Origin: Oscillospiraceae bacterium
Lineage (GTDB): Bacteria > Bacillota > Clostridia > Oscillospirales > Acutalibacteraceae
Reading direction: 5' to 3'
Length of the DNA: 8,239 nt
Assembly (NCBI GenBank): GCA_022508705.1
Contig: JAFLUO010000082.1
Location: 1-8,239 of the forward strand
This document shows positions 1-5,444 of the stretch, in pieces. Position numbers and translations under genes: made by a program. The first letter of the stretch is position 1. Every line of letters begins with the position of its first letter. The notes under the pieces were generated by a model that ran no database searches, had not been told where the DNA came from, and worked only from the letters and a program-made list of their open reading frames with translations.

Positions 1-540
1 GACGTATTCACAATCACAGGCCGTGGTACAGTTGCTACCGGTAGAGTTGAGAGAGGTCAGCTTAAGCTTTCAGAAGAAGTTGAAATCGTTGGTCTTAAAG
101 AAGAGAAGCAGAAGACAGTTGTTACCGGTATCGAAATGTTCAGAAAGCTTCTTGACTATGCAGAAGCAGGCGACAACATCGGTGCTCTTCTTCGTGGTAT
201 CGACAGAAAAGGTATTGAGCGTGGTCAGGTTCTTGCTAAACCCGGTTCAATTCACCCCCACACAAAGTTTAAGGGTCAGGTTTACGTTTTAACAAAGGAT
301 GAAGGCGGCCGTCATACACCGTTCTTCAACAACTACCGTCCTCAGTTCTATTTCAGAACAACAGACGTTACAGGTACAATTTCTCTTCCTGAAGGAACAG
401 AAATGTGCATGCCCGGCGACAACGTTCAGATGGATGTTGAGCTTATCACTCCTATCGCTATCGAAGAAGGCCTTCGTTTTGCTATCCGTGAAGGCGGCAG
501 AACAGTTGGTTCAGGCGTTGTTACAGCTATCAACGAATAA
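1..540 (+). CDS. tuf: Elongation factor Tu (EF-Tu), C-terminal part
   Basis: EF-Tu is the cytoplasmic GTPase that brings aminoacyl-tRNA to the ribosome. The window opens inside the gene, in frame 1, so only the last 179 codons and the TAA stop are present. They begin in domain 2 (DVFTITGRGTVATGRVERG) and run through domain 3, with the family sequences GIEMFRKLLD, RGQVLAKPG, HTKF, KDEGGRHTPFF, YRPQFYFRTTDVTG, MPGDN and LRFAIREGGRTVGSGVV. The GTPase domain lies outside the window. Bacterial EF-Tu is about 395-400 residues, so a little under half is visible. Codon choice is strongly biased (Leu nearly all CTT, Val mostly GTT), as expected for a very highly expressed gene. A strong terminator 15 nt downstream suggests this is the last gene of its operon, classically the str operon (rpsL-rpsG-fusA-tuf), but the upstream genes are not visible. 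An internal ATG at 136 is only Met of the MFRKLLD motif and is not the start. Confidence 0.98.
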   Translation, partial: DVFTITGRGTVATGRVERGQLKLSEEVEIVGLKEEKQKTVVTGIEMFRKLLDYAEAGDNIGALLRGIDRKGIERGQVLAKPGSIHPHTKFKGQVYVLTKDEGGRHTPFFNNYRPQFYFRTTDVTGTISLPEGTEMCMPGDNVQMDVELITPIAIEEGLRFAIREGGRTVGSGVVTAINE

Positions 541-555
541 TTAAATATTATTCTT

Positions 556-585
556 CTCCCTCACTTTAAGTGGGGGAGTTTTTTT
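556..585 (+). terminator. Intrinsic terminator of tuf
   Basis: The arms CTCCCTCA (556-563) and TGGGGGAG (571-578) form an 8-bp stem with one G-U pair around a 7-nt loop. The flanking CTT/AAG can also pair within the loop. Seven T residues follow directly at 579-585. It lies just after the tuf stop and before the copA promoter, so it separates the two transcription units. Confidence 0.92.
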
Positions 586-636
586 ATGCTTTTTTTGTAT
601 TTTCGACTATTGAAGAAAATATTGGTTAAATTAGTC

Positions 637-664
637 TTGACAAAGTAAACTTTAGTAGTATAAT
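637..664 (+). promoter_or_regulatory. Sigma-A-type promoter of the copper operon
   Basis: A perfect -35 box TTGACA (637-642) and a perfect -10 box TATAAT (659-664) are 16 bp apart. Transcription would start near 671, giving a leader of about 26 nt before the TTG start of copA. A core promoter this close to consensus would be strong unless repressed, which fits an operon controlled by a metal-responsive repressor. No such regulator gene is in the window. Confidence 0.85.
642..653. promoter_or_regulatory. Candidate operator: inverted repeat in the cop promoter
   Basis: AAAGT (642-646) and ACTTT (649-653) form a perfect 5-bp inverted repeat with a 2-bp centre. It lies between the -35 and -10 boxes, where a bound repressor would block RNA polymerase. 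It resembles neither the GC-rich CsoR operator nor the CopY box (TACAnnTGTA) as I know them. Five-bp AT-rich arms can occur by chance, so this is a suggestion based on position. Confidence 0.3.
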
Positions 665-696
665 AATTCATAGAAATTTAGTAGGAGTTGATTTTC

Positions 697-2907
697 TTGA
701 AGAAAAAAACTACTGTGTTAATAGAGGGCATGTCCTGCGCAGCCTGTGTGAGAGGTGTAGAGCGTTCTGTCTCTAAGGTTGACGGAGTTTTAAGCGTTAC
801 GGTTAATCTTACAACAAATTCCGCGGCAGTTGTTTATGAAAATAAGCAATGCTCTCTCCAGGATATTGAGGCGGCGGTTGTCCGTGCGGGCTTTACGGTT
901 GTTAAAAATCAGGAGGCAGCACAGGAAAATGCCGCAAAAAATGAAAAGATGTCGAAAATAAATCTGATTTTAGCACTTGTTTTCAGTATTCCTCTTTTTA
1001 CTGTTTCAATGGGGCACATGGTAGGGCTTAAACTCCCGAATTTCATTTCTCCCGAGGCTTTTCCCGTGCGATTTGCCATATTACAGCTTTGTCTTACAAT
1101 TCCAGTGCTTTTTGCAGGAAGAAAATTTTTTATAAACGGCGTTCGTGCGGTGTTTCATAAAAACCCAAACATGGATACACTTGTTGCAATGGGTTCGTCG
1201 TCAGCTTTTATATACAGTTTAGTTATGACTGCAAAAATAATTGCAGACGGAAATAACCATACGCATCATCTTTATTACGAATCTGCCGGAATGATAATTA
1301 CATTCATTCTTATAGGTAAGATGCTTGAGGCGATTTCTAAAAAAAGAACGACCGATGCCGTAGGAAAGCTTCGTTCTCTTGTTCCCGATACGGCAGAAAT
1401 AATCAGAAACGGCGAGACATTAACCGTCAAGACTACCGAAATACAGATAGGAGATATTTTTACCGTTGTTCCGGGCAGCGCCGTTGCGGCCGACGGCAAG
1501 GTCATTTCGGGAAACACGTCTGTTGATGAAAGCATGATAACAGGCGAGAGTATGCCTGTTAGCAAAACGGTGGGCGATACTGTTTTTGGCGGTACAATAA
1601 ATAAGAACGGTACAGTTCAGGTACAAGTCACTTCCGTTTACGGCGAAACGGTTTTGTCACAGATAATCCGCTCCGTTGAAGAGGCAGGTGCATCAAAAGC
1701 TCCCATAGCAACCATTGCAGATAAAATATCGGGAATTTTCGTTCCCACAGTTTTTGCCATAGCGCTTTTCAGTGCTATTATTTGGGCGATTACAGGCAAG
1801 ACCTTTGCATTTGTTCTGAACGTATTTATTTCAGTTCTTGTTATTGCCTGCCCGTGCGCATTAGGACTTGCAACGCCCACTGCAATAATGGTTGCAACGG
1901 GTAAAGGTGCGCAAAACGGTATTTTATTTAAGGGTGGCGAGCCTTTAGAGATGCTGAGCCGTGCAGATACGGTTGTTTTCGATAAAACGGGAACGCTTAC
2001 AAAGGGTGACCCTCAGGTAACTGATATTTTACCCGTTGAGATTTCAGAGGAAGAGCTTTTAAAATACTGCGCCTCATCCGAGAAGAACAGCGAGCACCTT
2101 TTAGGCGAAGCAATCGTTAAAAAATACAGCGGTGAATACTTTGAAATAACCGATTTTGAGGCTCTTTCGGGTCTTGGACTCAAGGCTACGGTAAACGGCA
2201 AACAAATTTTAATCGGCAACCGTGAGCTTATGAGCAAAAACGGAATAGATGAAATTGTTACAGAAAAAATAGGCGCACCGCTGTCAGATGAAGGAAAAAC
2301 TGTTGTTTATGTATCCATTGACGGAAAATTTGCAGGTGCAATCGCTATTGCCGACGTTTTAAAGGATGATGCGGAGTCTACAGTTAAGGCTCTCGCAGCT
2401 TTAGGCATTGAAACGGTTATGCTTACGGGCGACAATCAAAAAACTGCAAATGCCATTGCAAGAAAAGCGGGAATTAAAACAGTTTTTGCCGAGGTCTTGC
2501 CTAAAGATAAACAAAATGTTATAATTGATTTACAAAAGCAGGGCAAAAAGGTTTGTATGGTAGGCGACGGAATAAACGACGCACCCGCACTTGTCTCTGC
2601 TGATGTTGGCGTTGCCGTGGCATCGGGAACAGACGTTGCAGTTGAATCTGCCGACGTTGTTCTTATGAACGGCGAAACTGCATCACTTCAAAAGGCAATA
2701 AGGCTTTCCCAGAAAACACTTCGCAAAATAAAGCAAAATCTTTTCTGGGCATTTGCTTATAATACTGTGGGAATTCCAATTGCGGCAGGTCTGCTTTATG
2801 CACTGGGCGGAAATCTTTTAGACCCTATGTTTGCCGCTGCCGCAATGAGCCTTTCATCAGTAACGGTTGTAACAAATTCATTACTTTTAAGGAGGTATAA
2901 ATTATGA
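697..2907 (+). CDS. copA: Copper-exporting P1B-type ATPase CopA
   Basis: This inner-membrane P-type ATPase (736 aa) uses ATP to export Cu+ from the cytoplasm. In order it has one N-terminal heavy-metal-binding domain (GMSCAAC, Cys14 and Cys17), paired membrane helices near residues 88-108, 125-143, 160-180 and 193-212, the actuator motif TGES (282-285), two further helices, the second carrying CPC (385-387), the phosphorylation site DKTGT (Asp429), SEH (His467), TGDN (577-580), GDGIND (623-628) and two last helices with Tyr688-Asn689 and MSLSS (717-721). CPC plus YN plus MxxSS is the Cu+ (P1B-1) signature. I place the start at TTG 697 because AGGAG (683-687) then lies 9 nt upstream; the in-frame TTG at 688 touches that site with no spacing. 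The next gene, copZ, overlaps its stop by four bases. The usual SEHP motif reads SEHL (Leu468). Confidence 0.96.
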   Translation: MKKKTTVLIEGMSCAACVRGVERSVSKVDGVLSVTVNLTTNSAAVVYENKQCSLQDIEAAVVRAGFTVVKNQEAAQENAAKNEKMSKINLILALVFSIPLFTVSMGHMVGLKLPNFISPEAFPVRFAILQLCLTIPVLFAGRKFFINGVRAVFHKNPNMDTLVAMGSSSAFIYSLVMTAKIIADGNNHTHHLYYESAGMIITFILIGKMLEAISKKRTTDAVGKLRSLVPDTAEIIRNGETLTVKTTEIQIGDIFTVVPGSAVAADGKVISGNTSVDESMITGESMPVSKTVGDTVFGGTINKNGTVQVQVTSVYGETVLSQIIRSVEEAGASKAPIATIADKISGIFVPTVFAIALFSAIIWAITGKTFAFVLNVFISVLVIACPCALGLATPTAIMVATGKGAQNGILFKGGEPLEMLSRADTVVFDKTGTLTKGDPQVTDILPVEISEEELLKYCASSEKNSEHLLGEAIVKKYSGEYFEITDFEALSGLGLKATVNGKQILIGNRELMSKNGIDEIVTEKIGAPLSDEGKTVVYVSIDGKFAGAIAIADVLKDDAESTVKALAALGIETVMLTGDNQKTANAIARKAGIKTVFAEVLPKDKQNVIIDLQKQGKKVCMVGDGINDAPALVSADVGVAVASGTDVAVESADVVLMNGETASLQKAIRLSQKTLRKIKQNLFWAFAYNTVGIPIAAGLLYALGGNLLDPMFAAAAMSLSSVTVVTNSLLLRRYKL
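2891..2895 (+). promoter_or_regulatory. Ribosome binding site of copZ inside copA
   Basis: GGAGG lies 8 nt before the copZ ATG and within the last codons of copA. With the ATGA overlap at 2904-2907, it indicates coupled but independently strong initiation, as would suit a chaperone needed in larger amounts than the membrane pump. Confidence 0.85.
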
Positions 2908-3113
2908 TTAAAACACTTAAAATTGAAGGTATGTCATGCGGTCACTGCACAGCCCGTGTAGCTGCTGCTTTGAAAGAGCTTGACGGCGTTGAAAACGTTG
3001 AAATGAGCCTTGAAAACAAGACTGCTGTCGTTACTCTTTCAAAAGATGTTTCAGATGCCGTGTTGAGCGAAACTGTTGACAATACAGGCTTTGACGTAGT
3101 TGGAATTGAATAA
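2904..3113 (+). CDS. copZ: Copper chaperone CopZ (heavy-metal-associated domain protein)
   Basis: A 69-residue cytoplasmic protein consisting of a single heavy-metal-associated (HMA) ferredoxin-like domain. Such proteins bind Cu+ and deliver it to the HMA domain of CopA or to a copper-sensing repressor. The metal loop GMSCGHC is at residues 9-15, with Cys12 and Cys15 as ligands. The following helix (TARVAAALKEL) and the pattern GVENVEMSLENKTAVV match the family, and the length is typical. The ATG overlaps the copA stop as ATGA, and a GGAGG site sits 8 nt upstream. Position directly after copA supports copper rather than another metal; the sequence alone would also allow mercury or a general HMA role. 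The loop differs from that of CopA (GHC versus AAC between the cysteines), so it is not a recent copy of the pump's own domain. Confidence 0.95.
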   Translation: MIKTLKIEGMSCGHCTARVAAALKELDGVENVEMSLENKTAVVTLSKDVSDAVLSETVDNTGFDVVGIE

Positions 3114-3319
3114 TGGAACAGAGTAAAATAGACAGAATCAACTTTTTAGCCAAAAAATCACGCACCGAAGAACTGTCTCCCGAAGAAAAGGAAGAGCAGG
3201 CAACTTTGCGCCGTGAATACATTGACAGCTTTAAAAGAAGTCTTATAGGTCAGCTTGAAAATACTTATATAGTTGACGAAAAGGGCAATAAGAAAAAAGT
3301 TGAACGCAAAAAGAAATAA
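3113..3319 (+). CDS. DUF896 (YnzC-type) small protein
   Basis: This 68-residue protein matches the DUF896/YnzC family of Firmicutes: an N-terminal part of the form KIDRINFLAKKSRTEELSPEE, then an EQATLRREYIDSFKRSL helix and the IVDEKGNK tail. Family structures are known to be a small helical hairpin, but the molecular function is not established. In Bacillus subtilis ynzC sits in the LexA-controlled yneA-yneB-ynzC operon. Here its ATG overlaps the copZ stop by one base (TAATG). No strong Shine-Dalgarno is visible, so translation probably depends on ribosomes finishing copZ. The C-terminal end is very basic (GNKKKVERKKK), which would allow nucleic-acid contact, though that is only a guess. There is no signal peptide or membrane segment. 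It is the last gene before the operon's terminator hairpin. Confidence 0.88.
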   Translation: MEQSKIDRINFLAKKSRTEELSPEEKEEQATLRREYIDSFKRSLIGQLENTYIVDEKGNKKKVERKKK

Positions 3320-3364
3320 CCGATATTAAAACCGAATATTTAGGGTGTTATTCCCTTGTAAAAC

Positions 3365-3394
3365 TTGACTAAACCGCTAAATATAGTATATAAT
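3365..3394 (+). promoter_or_regulatory. Promoter of the topoisomerase operon
   Basis: A -35 box TTGACT (3365-3370) and a perfect -10 box TATAAT (3389-3394) are 18 bp apart. TATATA at 3387-3392, with a 16-bp spacer, is an alternative. Transcription would start near 3401, leaving a leader of about 38 nt. The promoter overlaps the terminator hairpin of the copper operon: the spacer is the 5' arm and the -10 box spans the loop and the inner part of the 3' arm. Confidence 0.75.
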
Positions 3395-3416
3395 ATTAAG
3401 CGGTTTAATTTTTTTT
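3370..3416 (+). terminator. Intrinsic terminator of the copper operon
   Basis: TAAACCGCT (3370-3378) pairs perfectly with AGCGGTTTA (3399-3407). After one A-A mismatch, the helix continues with AATAT (3380-3384) pairing ATATT (3393-3397) around an 8-nt loop. Eight T residues follow at 3409-3416. An RNA arriving from the cop operon would hold the whole hairpin; one started at the embedded promoter, near 3401, would lack the 5' arm and escape. Confidence 0.8.
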
Positions 3417-3438
3417 GACTGGAAAAAGGATGTAAAAT

Positions 3439-5424
3439 ATGGCTAAAAAAGCAGAATATACCGAAGAAAGTATTTCCCAATTAAAAGGCGCTGACCGAGT
3501 TCGTAAAAGACCTGCGGTTATTTTCGGGTCTGACGGAATTGAAGGCTGTGAGCATGCAGTTTTTGAAATCCTTTCAAACTCAATAGACGAGGCGAGAGAG
3601 GGCTACGGTAAAGAAATTGTAGTTACAAGATTTCTTGACGGCTCAATAGAGGTTCTTGACCACGGCCGCGGTATGCCTATGGACTATAACGAAAATGAGA
3701 AGAGATATAACTGGGAGCTTCTTTTCTGCGAAATGTACGCCGGCAGTAAGTATAACACAAACAACGGGGGAAGCTATGAATATTCTCTCGGTCTTAACGG
3801 TTTGGGACTTTGCGCCACTCAGTATGCATCCGAATATATGGAAGCGGAAATTCATAAAAACGGTTTTTGCTATAAAATGAATTTCAAAAGCGGTGAGCCT
3901 GTAGGCAAACTGCAAAAAGAAGAATACACCAAAAGAGATACTGGCACCCGTATTCGCTGGAAGCCTGATTTACAAGTCTTTACAGATATAAACATTCCTC
4001 TTGAATATTATCAGGAAACTATTAAGCGTCAGTCTGTTGTAAATGCAGGTGTTAAGTTTATTTTAAAAGACCAAGTCGGTGCAAACTCTTTTGAAAAATA
4101 TGAATACTGTTATGAAAACGGCATTACCGATTACGTTAAAGAAATAGCAGGAGACAATGCATTTTCAGGAGTTCAGTTTTGGCAGGCTGAGCGCAAGGGC
4201 AGAGACAGAGAGGATATGCCCGATTATAAGGTAAAGATGAACCTTGCTCTTTGCTTTTCAAATAAAATTCAGTTTAAGGAATATTATCATAACTCCAGCT
4301 TTCTTGAACACGGCGGAGCCCCTGAAAAGGCAGTAAAGAGCGCTTTTGTGGCTCAAATTGATTCCTACTTAAAGGCAAACAGCAAATATCTTAAATCTGA
4401 CTCAAAAATAACCTTCCAGGACGTTGACGATTGCCTTGTGCTTGTAATTTCTTCTTTTTCAACACAGACATCTTATGAAAATCAAACGAAAAAGGCAATT
4501 ACAAATAAATTCATTCAAGAGGCAATGACGGAGTTTTTAAAGCACAGCTTAGAGGTTTATTTTATAGAAAATAAAATCGAGGCAGATAAAATTGCCGAGC
4601 AAGTGCTGATAAATATGCGCTCCCGTGTCAGAGCCGAAAGCACAAGACTGAATATCAAGAAAACGTTGCAGTCAAGCAACAGTATGACGGACAGAATTGA
4701 AAAATTCGTTGACTGCCGTTCTAAGGACGTAAACGAAAGAGAAATTTTCATAGTAGAGGGCGACTCGGCTCTCGGCGCCTGCAAGCAGGCAAGGGATTCG
4801 GCATTTCAGGCTATAATGCCCGTAAGAGGTAAAATTCTTAATTGCTTAAAGGCTGAATACCCAAAAATATTTAAGTCTGAAATTATTACCGATCTTATCA
4901 AAGTTCTCGGTTGCGGAGTTGAAGTAAGCACTAAGGCAAATAAGGATTTGTCCCTTTTCAATATGGATAATCTTCGCTGGAGCAAGGTCATAATATGTAC
5001 CGATGCCGATGTTGACGGTTTCCAGATAAGAACTCTGATACTTACAATGATTTACAGACTTATGCCGACTTTAATTAAAGAGGGCAAAGTGTTTATTGCG
5101 GAATCTCCCCTTTATGAAATAAACACTAAGGATGAAACCTGGTTCTGCTATACTGAAAGGGAAAAGGCAGAGGCTTTGGAAGAAATAGGCAACAGAAAAT
5201 ACACCGTTCAGCGTTCAAAAGGACTTGGTGAAAACGAGCCTGAAATGATGTGGATGACTACAATGAACCCAAAAACACGCCGTCTTATTAAGGTCGAGCC
5301 TGATTACAACCCTGAGGCAGTAGCAGATAAATTTGATTTACTTTTAGGTGACAATCTTCAGGGCAGAAAAGATTATATTGCGGCAAACGGCAGTCAGTAT
5401 ATTGACATGACAGACCTGTCATAA
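3439..5424 (+). CDS. Type IIA DNA topoisomerase, subunit B (divergent ParE/GyrB-like)
   Basis: This 661-residue subunit should bind and hydrolyse ATP and supply the Toprim metal site of a type IIA topoisomerase. The GHKL ATPase domain shows ILSNSIDEA (Glu43 as catalytic base, Asn47), LDHGRG (Asp74), a Gly-rich lid at 116-123, DTGTRIRWKPD (167-177) and the QTK loop (349-351). The Toprim domain shows EGDS (Glu440), RGKILN, the DADVDG triad (Asp522, 524, 526) and SKGLGE (593-598). The length matches Gram-positive GyrB/ParE and lacks the Toprim insertion of enterobacterial GyrB. Many normally fixed residues differ: RPGMYIGS is RPAVIFGS, the lid reads GLNGLG instead of GLHGVG, and EGDSAGG is EGDSALG. 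All catalytic residues remain, so I expect an active enzyme. AAAGGA (3425-3430) is 8 nt before the ATG. It precedes the A subunit by 20 nt. Topoisomerase IV is more likely than gyrase, judging from the partner. Confidence 0.93.
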   Translation: MAKKAEYTEESISQLKGADRVRKRPAVIFGSDGIEGCEHAVFEILSNSIDEAREGYGKEIVVTRFLDGSIEVLDHGRGMPMDYNENEKRYNWELLFCEMYAGSKYNTNNGGSYEYSLGLNGLGLCATQYASEYMEAEIHKNGFCYKMNFKSGEPVGKLQKEEYTKRDTGTRIRWKPDLQVFTDINIPLEYYQETIKRQSVVNAGVKFILKDQVGANSFEKYEYCYENGITDYVKEIAGDNAFSGVQFWQAERKGRDREDMPDYKVKMNLALCFSNKIQFKEYYHNSSFLEHGGAPEKAVKSAFVAQIDSYLKANSKYLKSDSKITFQDVDDCLVLVISSFSTQTSYENQTKKAITNKFIQEAMTEFLKHSLEVYFIENKIEADKIAEQVLINMRSRVRAESTRLNIKKTLQSSNSMTDRIEKFVDCRSKDVNEREIFIVEGDSALGACKQARDSAFQAIMPVRGKILNCLKAEYPKIFKSEIITDLIKVLGCGVEVSTKANKDLSLFNMDNLRWSKVIICTDADVDGFQIRTLILTMIYRLMPTLIKEGKVFIAESPLYEINTKDETWFCYTEREKAEALEEIGNRKYTVQRSKGLGENEPEMMWMTTMNPKTRRLIKVEPDYNPEAVADKFDLLLGDNLQGRKDYIAANGSQYIDMTDLS

Positions 5425-5444
5425 AAAATTCAGGAGAAAACGAA

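Noticed and set aside
688..696. Upstream TTG at 688 as the copA start
   Set aside because: It abuts the AGGAG site at 683-687 with no spacing. TTG at 697 has the normal 9-nt spacing and gives the usual short lead into the HMA domain.
586..696. Riboswitch or long leader upstream of copA
   Set aside because: The predicted leader from the promoter is only about 26 nt, with no stable structure.
1275..2237. Several minus-strand open frames inside copA
   Set aside because: All overlap conserved CopA domains, show no start signals and have no recognisable protein features.
3321..3364. Small hairpin AGGG/CCCT in the DUF896-topoisomerase gap
   Set aside because: A 4-bp stem without a T-run is expected by chance; the real terminator is the longer hairpin just downstream.
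3415..3420. Second TTGACT as a -35 box for the topoisomerase operon
   Set aside because: The matching -10 position would fall at the ATG of the gene and has no TATAAT-like sequence.
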